Assembly (NCBI RefSeq): GCF_019449565.1
Contig: NZ_JAGRPM010000013.1
Location: 62,001 to 126,000 of the forward strand
Direction of reading: 5' to 3'
Origin: Rhodoblastus sp.
GTDB lineage: Bacteria > Pseudomonadota > Alphaproteobacteria > Rhizobiales > Beijerinckiaceae
Length of the DNA stretch: 64,000 nt
The position numbers and the translations under genes are program-made. Positions 9,333 through 17,065 of this stretch are shown here, in pieces. Below the pieces are notes generated by a model that saw only the letters and a list, made by a program, of their open reading frames with translations, searched no databases and had not been told where the DNA came from. The number at the start of each line of letters is the position of its first letter. Position 1 is the stretch's first letter.

Positions 9333-10052
9333 ATGTTTGCGTCCGAATTCATGACGAGCCCAGTCAAGACGATCGGTCCTGACGCGACGATCGAGGAGGC
9401 CATCGCGCTCCTGCTGTCCTTGCACGTCTCAGGCCTGCCGGTGACGGATGCCGAGGGGCGGCTGGTGGGGCTGGTCAGCGAGGGTGATTTTCTGCATCGC
9501 GCCGAACTCGGCACGGCCAAACGCAAGCCGCGCTGGATCGAATTCCTGCTCGGTCCGGGCGAGGTCGCCGAATCCTATGTGATGAGCCATGGGCGCAAGG
9601 TCCATGACTTCATGACGCGCGACGTTGCGACAGTTGGCGAAAGCGCCTCCGTCAACGAAGTGGTTGAAGTGATGGAGCGCCGCAAGGTGAAACGTCTCCC
9701 GGTGGTGAGCGGCGATCGCGTCATCGGCATCATCACCCGATCCGACTTGTTGCGCGTGCTTTCGAAAGTGGTCGCGCCCAAGCCGGCGAGCGCCGCCGAC
9801 TGCACGGACGAGGCCATTCTCGACAGGCTGCTGGCGGAACTGCGCGAGCAGGGGTTCGCCTCGCCCAAGACCCTCGACGTGACTGTGGAGCAGGGCGTTG
9901 TCACCTTGATCGGCGAGATTTTCGACGAAAGGCAGCGTCCGGCGCTGGTGGTCGCGGCAGAAAACATTGCCGGCGTGAACAGGGTGGTCGACAAGCTGGT
10001 GTGGATCGAGCCCTTCTCCGGCATGACCATTGGCAAGACCCAAGGTTTTTAG
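9333..10052 (+). CDS. CBS-domain pair with C-terminal BON domain
   Basis: This 239-residue cytoplasmic protein has two CBS motifs (about residues 5-60 and 95-145) and a BON domain (about 160-225). CBS pairs usually bind adenine nucleotides; BON domains are linked to membrane or phospholipid interaction. The ATG at 9333 is preferred over an upstream in-frame one at 9291 because GGGGAGG lies just upstream at good distance and the protein then begins directly with the CBS domain. CBS-BON proteins are common in alphaproteobacteria and often stress-linked, but no defined reaction is known. The 3' end overlaps the convergent NTPase gene by 4 bp. Confidence 0.85.
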   Translation: MFASEFMTSPVKTIGPDATIEEAIALLLSLHVSGLPVTDAEGRLVGLVSEGDFLHRAELGTAKRKPRWIEFLLGPGEVAESYVMSHGRKVHDFMTRDVATVGESASVNEVVEVMERRKVKRLPVVSGDRVIGIITRSDLLRVLSKVVAPKPASAADCTDEAILDRLLAELREQGFASPKTLDVTVEQGVVTLIGEIFDERQRPALVVAAENIAGVNRVVDKLVWIEPFSGMTIGKTQGF

Positions 10053-11962
10053 GCGAACAGCTCCATCGCGACGTGGCGGGCGAGCGCGGCTGCGCGCCAC
10101 GCCTCGTCGCGGCTGATCGGCCCGCCAATGGCGGCGACCTTCGCGAGCGTCTCCTGCAGTGCCGCCGAGCCTTTCGGCGCGAAAATCTCAAGATTCGCTG
10201 ACAGGGCCTGTTCCAGAGCCTGCCGATCGGCCGGCGTCGCGCCGATATCCGCGGCGAGGAACAAGGCGAGGGCGGCGGCGAGTCCCGGCGTCGCGTCCGA
10301 GGCCGGATGAAGGAAGCGGAACAGGTTGCGCAAGCGCTTTTGCGCGCGTGGGTTCTCTCCGGCCAGCGGCGCGAGCGCCTCCACGAGGCTTGATTCGAGC
10401 GGCGACAGGGCTGAGTCGAGTGGGGCCAGCGCGAGAGGCGCGTCCAGGGCGCCGACGACGAGCCGCAGAGGCAGCTGGACGCGGCGGGCGAGGGTTTCGG
10501 GCGCCGCGCGGAAAAGCTGGGCGTCCAGCGCATAGACCGCGATCAGGCCGGGGCGCGCGAGCAGGTCGTTGAGCCGGTCGAGCAGCGCGGCGGGGGCGGC
10601 GATGCTTTCGAAACCATCGACCGCGACCACGATCCGGCCCGGCGCGCCGGGGAACGCGGCGCTCCCGAGCAGGTCCGAAACGGATGCAAGGAAGCCCAGC
10701 GCGACGTCGCGCTTACGGGCGGCTTCGTCGGTTTCCATGAACAAGGGCGGGTTCTTGGCCGCGCCTGCGGCGGCGGCGCGGCGCTCGGCCTCCTCCACCT
10801 TCCCGGCGAGAGCATGGGCTTCGCTTCCCAGCATTTCGACATTGCGCGCATGATGGGCGACGCTCTGATCGATTTCATGGCGCTTGGCCGCGACGTCCTC
10901 GTCGAGCAGGCCGGCGGCCTGGACGAGCGGATGCATGAAGTCGAAGGCGCGCCAGACATTGAGGCCGAGCAGGGCGAGCGCGATCAAGGCGAAACCCTGC
11001 GCCGCCAGCGGCAGCCAGTCGAGCCGGCTTTGCAGGAAATCGGCGGTCTGCGCGCCGATCGAGCCGGAGCTGGCGATCACGCCGAGCCAGACCGGCTTGT
11101 TGGCGGCGAGCCAGGCCAGGCCCGTGTTGACAGCCAAGCTCGCGGCGGAGAGCAGCAGCAGCCGGGTCTGGCCGCGAAAAGCGTAAAGGCCGCGCAGCGA
11201 AGCGAGCAAGCGGGAGACGAGTCCGCCGCTCTCATTGACGTCGCGGGTCAGGTCCTTGAACACCGCGAGCGGTTCGCCGGTGAAGCCGAACCGGCGCAGG
11301 CGCGGCTCGACGGCGCTGCGCATCTTGCGCGCATAGACGTCGACGCGGGTTCCCGGGGTGTCATAAAGCAGCGTTTCCTTGATGGCCGCGCGGCGGGTCT
11401 CGTTCTGGGCGAGCGCCTGCTTTTCCTGGCTTAGCTTGCGCCGCAGGGCGTCGAGCCGCTCATGGGCCGCCCGGGCGAGGGTGGCGGGATCGGCGCCGAA
11501 ATGCGCGCCTTCCTGCGCCGCTTCCTGCGCCAGCGCGCCATGACGCAGCGACAGGGCGCGATAGAGCGCGGCGGCCAGCGCCCGCTCCGGCTCGGCGGCG
11601 ATGTCGCCGGCGCGCAGGGCGACGACCATGGTCGCGCCGGGCGCGGCGAGGCTTTCCGTCAGCCAGCGCAGCGCGCTCGATTTGCCGGCGCCGGCGGGCG
11701 CGAACAGGCCGGCGGCGAAGGGCGAGGGCGCGTCAGGCCGGCGAAGAAGGTCAGAAAGGCGCTTCAGAAGGGCTTGGGTCTGCGGCGCGAAACCCGCCTT
11801 GTCCGGCTTGGCGGGGGCGTCGTTCTCGAAGGCGCTGGCGGCGGCAAGCGGAGCGGGGGCCGCCGCAGCAGGATTGGTCCAGGGCATTAAAGGCTCGGTC
11901 CGGCGCGAATCCGTGGCGGGGTGAAGCTCGGGCATGCGATGTTCGGGATGGACTGCGGACAA
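10049..11962 (-). CDS. Membrane-associated P-loop NTPase, KAP-like
   Basis: This 637-residue protein has Walker A APAGAGKSS (around residues 88-96) and a Walker B-like RIVVAVDGFE late in the protein (around 445-455). Two hydrophobic segments lie between them (about residues 262-282 and 315-335), followed by a coiled-coil-like stretch. Insertion of membrane helices inside the P-loop domain is the hallmark of KAP NTPases, some of which organise membrane proteins or act in phage defence. The start is a TTG at 11962 with AGGAG seven bases upstream; the next ATG (11935) has no visible ribosome site. No partner gene is obvious. The family assignment comes from architecture, not from a search. Confidence 0.6.
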   Translation of the reverse strand: MSAVHPEHRMPELHPATDSRRTEPLMPWTNPAAAAPAPLAAASAFENDAPAKPDKAGFAPQTQALLKRLSDLLRRPDAPSPFAAGLFAPAGAGKSSALRWLTESLAAPGATMVVALRAGDIAAEPERALAAALYRALSLRHGALAQEAAQEGAHFGADPATLARAAHERLDALRRKLSQEKQALAQNETRRAAIKETLLYDTPGTRVDVYARKMRSAVEPRLRRFGFTGEPLAVFKDLTRDVNESGGLVSRLLASLRGLYAFRGQTRLLLLSAASLAVNTGLAWLAANKPVWLGVIASSGSIGAQTADFLQSRLDWLPLAAQGFALIALALLGLNVWRAFDFMHPLVQAAGLLDEDVAAKRHEIDQSVAHHARNVEMLGSEAHALAGKVEEAERRAAAAGAAKNPPLFMETDEAARKRDVALGFLASVSDLLGSAAFPGAPGRIVVAVDGFESIAAPAALLDRLNDLLARPGLIAVYALDAQLFRAAPETLARRVQLPLRLVVGALDAPLALAPLDSALSPLESSLVEALAPLAGENPRAQKRLRNLFRFLHPASDATPGLAAALALFLAADIGATPADRQALEQALSANLEIFAPKGSAALQETLAKVAAIGGPISRDEAWRAAALARHVAMELFA

Positions 11963-12178
11963 GGCTGAGCTCCTGTATCGGGCGCGGCGGCCATTTTAGC
12001 CTGAATAGCGGAAATCCGAAGCGCTGATAGGGCCAAAAGTGACTTTTTCTGCGGCGCTTCATATTGGCGCAACGCCAAAAAGGTTTTCTCTTTTCTGCCT
12101 CTTGCTCTAAAAGACGGCCAGCGAAATTCCCCTCCGCCGGCGCCAGTCGCCGGCCCAATCTTGAAAGCATTCACGCCC
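11963..12178. other. Divergent intergenic region upstream of the NTPase and ettA
   Basis: This 216-bp spacer separates two divergent genes and must hold both promoters. It contains a short inverted repeat TTGGCG-CAA-CGCCAA at 12064-12078. I could not assign convincing -35/-10 boxes. Confidence 0.4.
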
Positions 12179-13831
12179 ATGGCGCGGCAATTCGTTTATC
12201 ACATGCAGGGCCTTACCAAGACCTGGCCCGGCGGCAAGAAGGTTCTCGACAACGTCAATCTGTCCTTCTACCCGGACGCCAAGATCGGCGTGCTTGGCGT
12301 CAATGGCGCGGGTAAATCGACCCTGTTGCGCATCATGGCGGGCATAGACAAGGAATATTCCGGCGAGGGCTTCGTCGCGGAAGGCGCCCGCGTCGGCTAT
12401 CTGCCGCAGGAGCCCAAGCTCGACGACAGCCTCGACGTGCGCGGCAATGTCATGCTCGGCGTCGCCGACAAGAAGGCCGTGCTCGACCGCTACAATGAAC
12501 TCGCCATGAATTATTCCGACGAGACGGCGGACGAAATGACCGTCCTGCAGGACGAGATCGAGGCCAAGGGCCTGTGGGATCTCGACAGCCAGGTCGATCA
12601 GTCGATGGACGCGCTCGGCTGCCCGCCCGACGACTGGCCCGTGGAAAAACTCTCGGGCGGCGAGCGCCGCCGCGTCGCCTTGTGCAAATTGCTGCTTGAG
12701 CAGCCGGAACTGCTGCTGCTCGACGAGCCGACCAACCATCTCGACGCCGAGACGGTGAACTGGCTCGAAGGCCATTTGCGGACCTATCCGGGCGCGATCC
12801 TGATCGTCACCCATGACCGCTACTTCCTCGACAATGTCACCGGCTGGATTCTCGAACTCGATCGCGGCCGCGGCATACCCTATGAGGGCAATTATTCCAG
12901 CTGGCTGAAGCAGAAGCAGAAGCGCCTGACTCAGGAAGGCCGCGAAGACGAGGCGCGCCAGCGCGCCATCGAGGCGGAAAGCGAATGGATCGCGGCTAGC
13001 CCCAAGGCGCGCCAGGCCAAGTCCAAGGCGCGTATCCAGCGCTATGAGGACCTCGTCGCCAAGCAGAACGACAAGGCGCCGACGACCGCGCAGATCGTCA
13101 TTCCGGTCGCCGAGCGGCTGGGCCAGAACGTCATCGAATTCAACCATCTCTCCAAGGGCTTCGGCGACAAGCTGCTGATCGACGATCTCAGCTTCAAGCT
13201 TCCGCCGGGCGGCATTGTCGGCGTCATTGGCCCCAATGGCGCGGGCAAGACCACGCTGTTCCGCATGATTACCGGGCAGGACAAGCCGGATTCCGGCGAG
13301 ATCTCCATCGGCGAGAGCGTGCAGCTCGGCTATGTCGACCAGTCGCGCGACTCGCTCGACGGCAAGAAGAATGTCTGGGAAGAAATTTCCGGCGGCAATG
13401 ACATCATCTATCTCGGCAAGCGCGAGATCAATTCGCGCGGCTATTGCTCGACCTTCAACTTCAAGGGCTCCGACCAGCAGAAAAAGGTCGAGATGCTCTC
13501 GGGCGGCGAGCGCAACCGCGTGCATCTCGCCAAGATGCTGAAGAAGGGCGCGAATGTCCTGCTGCTCGACGAACCGACCAATGATCTCGACGTCGACACC
13601 CTGCGCGCGCTGGAAGACGCCTTGGCGGATTACGCGGGCTGCGCTGTCATCATCAGCCATGACCGCTTCTTCCTAGATCGCGTCGCCACCCACATGCTGG
13701 CCTTCGAGGGCGACAGCCATGTGGAGTGGTTCGAGGGCAATTTCGCCGATTACGAGGAAGACAAGAAGCGCCGGCTCGGCGTGGACAGCGTCATCCCGCA
13801 CCGGATGAAATACAAGAAATTCTCGCGCTGA
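12179..13831 (+). CDS. ettA: Energy-dependent translational throttle protein EttA (ABC-F)
   Basis: This 550-residue ABC-F ATPase has two ABC domains without membrane segments. Domain 1 shows GVNGAGKST, LSGGERRR and LLLDEPTNHLDAE. Domain 2 shows GPNGAGKTT, LSGGERNR and LLLDEPTNDLD. The EttA-type arm and linker (EGNYSSWLKQK onwards) sit between them. It starts MARQFVYHMQ, like E. coli EttA, which fixes the start at 12179 rather than an in-frame ATG 18 bases upstream. EttA binds the ribosomal E site and gates the first peptide bond according to the ATP/ADP ratio. It is followed by a strong terminator. Confidence 0.95.
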   Translation: MARQFVYHMQGLTKTWPGGKKVLDNVNLSFYPDAKIGVLGVNGAGKSTLLRIMAGIDKEYSGEGFVAEGARVGYLPQEPKLDDSLDVRGNVMLGVADKKAVLDRYNELAMNYSDETADEMTVLQDEIEAKGLWDLDSQVDQSMDALGCPPDDWPVEKLSGGERRRVALCKLLLEQPELLLLDEPTNHLDAETVNWLEGHLRTYPGAILIVTHDRYFLDNVTGWILELDRGRGIPYEGNYSSWLKQKQKRLTQEGREDEARQRAIEAESEWIAASPKARQAKSKARIQRYEDLVAKQNDKAPTTAQIVIPVAERLGQNVIEFNHLSKGFGDKLLIDDLSFKLPPGGIVGVIGPNGAGKTTLFRMITGQDKPDSGEISIGESVQLGYVDQSRDSLDGKKNVWEEISGGNDIIYLGKREINSRGYCSTFNFKGSDQQKKVEMLSGGERNRVHLAKMLKKGANVLLLDEPTNDLDVDTLRALEDALADYAGCAVIISHDRFFLDRVATHMLAFEGDSHVEWFEGNFADYEEDKKRRLGVDSVIPHRMKYKKFSR

Positions 13832-13855
13832 TTTTTCTTGCGCGACTAAAAAGTT

Positions 13856-13883
13856 AGCCGGGCCTTTGGGGCCCGGCTTTTTC
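13856..13883 (+). terminator. Intrinsic terminator after ettA
   Basis: A 9-bp GC-rich stem (AGCCGGGCC / GGCCCGGCT) with a 5-nt loop is followed by TTTTC, 25 bp after the ettA stop. Confidence 0.85.
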
Positions 13884-13900
13884 GTTTGGGGCAATTGAGT

Positions 13901-14206
13901 TCAGCCCCAGGTTTTCCCCAGCGCGCCGAGGTTCGAGCGCGCCAGATCCTCGGGGGTCATGGCGACGCGGAATTCGACATCGGCTTCGAAGGTCAGATAC
14001 CAGGGTTCTGCAAGGGCCGGGATCGCCGAGGCGTCCTTGACGTCCACCACCAGCGTCCCGCCGCGCTGGCCGGCCATTTCCGTGAAATAGGCCGCCTCGG
14101 GTTTGATCGTTTCGAGAATTTTCCCGATTCTCGGCCCGGCGGAACCGTCGCGCACGAAGCTGTTGAAGGGTTCCGTGGGTAGAGTGACAAACATGAGCAT
14201 GCGCAT
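13901..14206 (-). CDS. Small conserved protein of unknown function, last gene of the FeSII-ferritin operon
   Basis: This 101-residue soluble protein has no cysteines and no signal peptide. It begins MRMLMFVTLP and contains PEAAYF and a C-terminal AEPWYLTF...VEFRVAMTPEDL segment. It resembles a small alphaproteobacterial family sometimes labelled 'panthothenate synthetase' in databases; the size and sequence give no support for that enzyme, so I leave the function open. The fold may be a dimeric ferredoxin-like barrel. The ATG at 14206 is chosen because GGGGAGG precedes it at 7-nt spacing. It lies about 100 bp downstream of the ferritin-like gene on the same strand, which suggests a shared transcript. 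Confidence 0.75.
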   Translation of the reverse strand: MRMLMFVTLPTEPFNSFVRDGSAGPRIGKILETIKPEAAYFTEMAGQRGGTLVVDVKDASAIPALAEPWYLTFEADVEFRVAMTPEDLARSNLGALGKTWG

Positions 14207-14307
14207 GGGCGACCTCCCCGATCGTTGCCCTTGCAGGCTATTCGCTCGGGGCGCTCTCGCCAAGGCCGCATTAGGAGCGCCGCCTACCGGGAAGGCGTCG
14301 CGGAAGC

Positions 14308-14787
14308 TCAGCCTTCGGCGGGCAGCGGCTCGCCTGCCCGCGAGGCCGCGAGCCATTTCTTCAATTCGCTGACGTGCTCCTGCTCCTCGGCGACGAATTC
14401 GGTGGCCAGCGCCTTGACTTCCGGGTCGTTTGTCGTATCGAGGACGGACTTGTAATAGGCATAGCCGGCAGTTTCGGCCGCCAGGGCGATCTGCAAGGCC
14501 TCTTCGCGGCCAAGCATCGGGTCCGCGCCCCAGACGGCGGCGGCTTCCGGGCTTTCGAGATCGGGCCAAACGAAATCCTCGGGCTTCATCTCGGGCATGT
14601 CGTGGAAGCCGGACCGGGCCGTGGCCGTTTCCAGATGAAGTTTGGAATAATGCGCCAGACGCCGGAACAGGCGGGCGACCTCGCGATTGCCGCCGCTCTC
14701 CATGGCGTCGGCCAATTCGCCGAACCGCGCCGCCGCCTCGCGTTCGAGATGAACCGAATAGACCAGAAATTCTTCAACCGTCTGCAT
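14308..14787 (-). CDS. Ferritin-like (rubrerythrin-type) di-iron protein
   Basis: This 159-residue four-helix-bundle protein has carboxylate/His motifs spaced as in ferritin-like di-iron proteins: LEREAAARF near residue 15, YSKLHLE near 48-54, an AAETAGYAYY helix near 103-112 and EEQEH near residue 138. It lacks the C-terminal rubredoxin domain of true rubrerythrins. It is clearly paralogous to the C-terminal half of the next protein upstream (both share the VWPD segment followed by the third and fourth helices). The likely role is O2 or peroxide reduction, or iron handling, with electrons from the neighbouring ferredoxin; that coupling is inference. It is separated from the fusion gene by a 14-bp stem-loop. 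Confidence 0.85.
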   Translation of the reverse strand: MQTVEEFLVYSVHLEREAAARFGELADAMESGGNREVARLFRRLAHYSKLHLETATARSGFHDMPEMKPEDFVWPDLESPEAAAVWGADPMLGREEALQIALAAETAGYAYYKSVLDTTNDPEVKALATEFVAEEQEHVSELKKWLAASRAGEPLPAEG

Positions 14788-14835
14788 TGTCCCATGCTCC
14801 TGATTTTACACGAAAGACGTCGGCGGCGGGTGACG

Positions 14836-14869
14836 CCAAGGCTCACAGGCGAGAACCTGTGAGCCTTGG
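14836..14869 (-). repeat. Perfect 14-bp stem-loop between the two ferritin-domain genes
   Basis: CCAAGGCTCACAGG, a 6-nt loop and CCTGTGAGCCTTGG form a perfect hairpin 9 bp after the stop of the ferredoxin-ferritin fusion gene. There is no U-tract, so it is more likely an mRNA-stabilising or processing hairpin (or a weak attenuator) that would lower expression of the downstream genes relative to the fusion. Confidence 0.75.
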
Positions 14870-14878
14870 TTAGCCGCA

Positions 14879-15778
14879 TCAGACCGCGTGCGACTTGCTG
14901 AGCCATTCCTCGCGGGCGATCCAGGCTTCCAGCACTTTCACATGCTCGGCTTCTTCCTTGACGAATTCCTTCGCCATGGCGACGACGTCGGGCAGCTTCG
15001 AGGTTCCGGCGACGGCGTAATAGAATTCATAGCCGCGCTTTTCTCCGGTCAGAGCCGCGCGAAGGGCGTCGAGACGCGTAAGGTCGGCGTCGCCCGCGAG
15101 CAGCGAGGTGCGCTCCGGCGTGACGTGATCCGGCCAGACATAATCGGCGGGTATCTGCGCCGTCAGGTCCTTGCCATTGGCGCGCGACTTAGCCTCGTTC
15201 AGATGCAGGCGCGAATAGCCCGAAAGCTGGCGGAAAAGCTTCCCCACTTCGGCATTGCCGCAAAGCTCCATCGAGGCGGCGAGGCCGTCGAAATGCAGCG
15301 CGGCGTCTTCCTCGACCTTGATGGCGTGGGCGAGGAAATCGTCGACGGAGGCGATCTCGATGGTCGTGCCCTTGTAAACCTTGGCGGCGGTCGAGAGATG
15401 CGGCGGCTGGGCGGGGACCGTTTCGTCGCCCGCGAATTTAACGAGGATGTCCTCGTTGCGGACGAAGCACTGGCAGGCAAGGCGATGCAGCGGCGGGATG
15501 TCGTTGACTTCCGCCTCCTTGATCTCGTCCTTGGTGATCTTGCCGAGCTGGCGCAGGGCTTCCTTTTCCTTTTCCGTCAGCGCCATGCCATAGGGCCGCT
15601 TGGCGCTGAGGATCTGGACTTCGACGAGGCAGGAGCCGCATTCGCCATCCTGGCAGTCGAAGGGAATCGGAATCTTGTTGGCTTTGGCGACGGCGAGGAT
15701 CGTGCCGCGATCGCCCGCCACGGCATAGACCGTCACGTCACGCGACAGGGACGGCGATGTAAATGTGATATTGGCCAT
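14879..15778 (-). CDS. Shethna (FeSII)-type [2Fe-2S] ferredoxin fused to a ferritin-like domain
   Basis: This 299-residue protein has two parts. Residues 1-120 form a plant/adrenodoxin-like [2Fe-2S] domain with Cys42, Cys47, Cys50 and Cys102. It closely matches, from memory, the Azotobacter vinelandii Shethna protein II: CQDGECGSC, an M-LT-KE insertion, PP-RLACQ and a C-terminal EDILVKF. FeSII binds oxidised nitrogenase and shields it from O2. Residues ~145-290 form a four-helix ferritin-like domain with VEEDAALHF, YSRLHLNEA, EKRGYEFYY and EEAEH di-iron motifs. The fusion would place an electron carrier beside an O2/peroxide-reducing di-iron site. It is the first gene of the set and is preceded by a long leader with promoter-like elements. 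Its role with nitrogenase or another O2-sensitive enzyme is inference. Confidence 0.85.
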   Translation of the reverse strand: MANITFTSPSLSRDVTVYAVAGDRGTILAVAKANKIPIPFDCQDGECGSCLVEVQILSAKRPYGMALTEKEKEALRQLGKITKDEIKEAEVNDIPPLHRLACQCFVRNEDILVKFAGDETVPAQPPHLSTAAKVYKGTTIEIASVDDFLAHAIKVEEDAALHFDGLAASMELCGNAEVGKLFRQLSGYSRLHLNEAKSRANGKDLTAQIPADYVWPDHVTPERTSLLAGDADLTRLDALRAALTGEKRGYEFYYAVAGTSKLPDVVAMAKEFVKEEAEHVKVLEAWIAREEWLSKSHAV

Positions 15779-15914
15779 GCAAATCTCCGGGAGTAGCGTT
15801 CGCCCCGCGCGGAGGAGGGCGCGTCCGCCGCAGATTCGCGACAGGCGGCGTCACCGCTCCGATGCAAAGGCGAATCTGGCGTCTTGACGGCGAAATTTTC
15901 CGCCGCACTCTCGG

Positions 15915-15933
15915 TCAGCACGCTCCATGCCAG
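15915..15933 (-). promoter_or_regulatory. Candidate sigma54 (RpoN) -24/-12 promoter
   Basis: On the minus strand the sequence reads CTGGCAT-N4-GTGCTGA. The GG and GC doublets are exactly 10 bp apart and only two core positions differ from TGGCACG-N4-TTGCW. Transcription would start near 15906, about 128 bp before the fusion gene. No enhancer site was recognised, so this remains tentative. Confidence 0.4.
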
Positions 15934-16075
15934 CGGCGGCGGGGCTCGGCAAGACGACGGCGAGACAATCAGCGTCGCTTCGTAACAAAGATGTCCACTG
16001 CCGGACCAGAATGTTCGACAATAATGTCCTGACCCAAGCAGTCTTTGTCATGTTTTGCTAAGCGAAATGGAGTCT

Positions 16076-16103
16076 ATTATATAGGCGCCATATAATACGA
16101 CAA
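16076..16103 (-). promoter_or_regulatory. Candidate sigma70 promoter, FeSII-ferritin operon
   Basis: On the minus strand TTGTCG and TATAAT are separated by 16 bp, giving a start near 16069 and a leader of about 290 nt before the fusion gene. The exact TATAAT in this GC-rich genome makes it stand out. Confidence 0.45.
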
Positions 16104-16127
16104 AATATTGAAAACCTGCCAGTTGTT

Positions 16128-16142
16128 TTGTGCGACGCACAA
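16128..16142. repeat. Perfect 15-bp palindrome TTGTGCG-A-CGCACAA
   Basis: Seven-bp arms flank a single central base, 25 bp upstream of the candidate -35 box of the FeSII-ferritin operon and 36 bp after the stop of the convergently read PPOX gene. Placement suits a regulator-binding site; the regulator is unknown. Confidence 0.5.
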
Positions 16143-16177
16143 TCATAATACTTAAGGCCAAGCTTTTGCGCCCGGAC

Positions 16178-17062
16178 TCAGGTCTCCGTCGCCGAGGGGG
16201 CGCCAAAGGCCTGCGGGGCGGACAGAAGCCACGCCGCGCGCGGCGCGAAGGTCCAGAACCGCTCGCCGATCGAGAGATGCACGCGCGCTTCTCCGGCGAG
16301 ATGGAGCGCGCGTCCCCCGGGAAAATCCACGAACAGCAGCGCGGCGCGCGGGTCGTGCAGCAGATTGCCAAAACTGTTGAAATAATTATTGCCCGGAAAA
16401 TCAGGAATTTGCAGCACGCCGTCCCGCCCGACCCGGACGAAGCCAGGGGGGCCGCCACGATGGGACATATCGACCCCGTCAGGCCCGCGCGAGGCGATGA
16501 AAAACACATCCGCCTTGGCGATCATGGCGCGCAGGCCGGCGTCGTCGGGGGGCATTTCGGTCCAGACGCCGGGATCGTTTCCGCCCGAGAAAATTTCGCG
16601 CGGCGCAATATATTTTGGACAATTGCCAAAGGCTTCCTCGACCGCCAGATCCAGCCCGCCGGCGCGCGCCTCGGCGATCCGCCCATTGACGCGGTTGCGG
16701 CGGCGCGCGGCGAAATCAACACCGATCAGGGCGAAGGGCGCGCCCGCTTGCGCCAACAAGCGCTCGCCCGAGGGGAGGCGCGCGGCGATCTCCATATGAT
16801 GCGGCTCCGGGCACGTCAGGAATCCTGGCGCGCCATGCAGCAGCGACGCGGCGGGATGGCCCGCCTTGTCGAGGCCCGCCACGAAAACCAGCGGCAGACG
16901 CGCGAAGAAATCGCGCTGCTGCGCGCTGAGAGCGGTCCGTATCACAGGCCCGATCTCCGGCGCCCCGGCTGCGCGCCGCGCCGCTTCTTCGCCCGCGTGC
17001 CAAGGGCGGCGGTCTGGCAAGGGGCGGTCGGGCAGGGGCAGGTCGGGCAAAGGCGTCGCCAT
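16178..17062 (-). CDS. Pyridoxamine 5'-phosphate oxidase (PPOX)-like flavin-binding protein
   Basis: This 294-residue soluble protein has two split-barrel-like halves. The first contains PLVFVAGLDKAGHPAAS, the second DVFFIASRGPDGVDMSHRGG and FPGNNYFNSFGNLLHDPRAALLFVDF, a segment typical of FMN-binding PPOX-like proteins. Members reduce or oxidise small substrates with FMN or F420, or act as flavin-linked sensors; the substrate is not predictable here. It lies 3 bp downstream of the GST gene and is surely co-transcribed with it, which hints at a joint role in detoxification. It is not pdxH: it is longer and has a different layout. Confidence 0.8.
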   Translation of the reverse strand: MATPLPDLPLPDRPLPDRRPWHAGEEAARRAAGAPEIGPVIRTALSAQQRDFFARLPLVFVAGLDKAGHPAASLLHGAPGFLTCPEPHHMEIAARLPSGERLLAQAGAPFALIGVDFAARRRNRVNGRIAEARAGGLDLAVEEAFGNCPKYIAPREIFSGGNDPGVWTEMPPDDAGLRAMIAKADVFFIASRGPDGVDMSHRGGPPGFVRVGRDGVLQIPDFPGNNYFNSFGNLLHDPRAALLFVDFPGGRALHLAGEARVHLSIGERFWTFAPRAAWLLSAPQAFGAPSATET

Positions 17063-17065
17063 GGG

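Larger units (their letters stand above)
15779..16177. other. 399-bp non-coding region upstream of the FeSII-ferritin operon
   Basis: I see no convincing gene here. It holds a sigma54-like element (15915-15933), a sigma70-like element (16076-16103) and a perfect palindrome (16128-16142), all upstream of the minus-strand fusion gene. The stretch is AT-richer than its surroundings between about 15985 and 16150. I looked for TGT-N10-ACA (NifA sites) and found none. Confidence 0.6.

Noticed and set aside
15733-16051. Small minus-strand frames in the FeSII leader (66 and 62 codons)
   Set aside because: No ribosome site and Arg/Ala/Ser-rich composition; one overlaps the start of the fusion gene.
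15779-16177. NifA enhancer (TGT-N10-ACA) before the FeSII-ferritin operon
   Set aside because: Every TGT in the AT-rich part was checked for ACA 13 bp on; none fits, so direct NifA control is not claimed.
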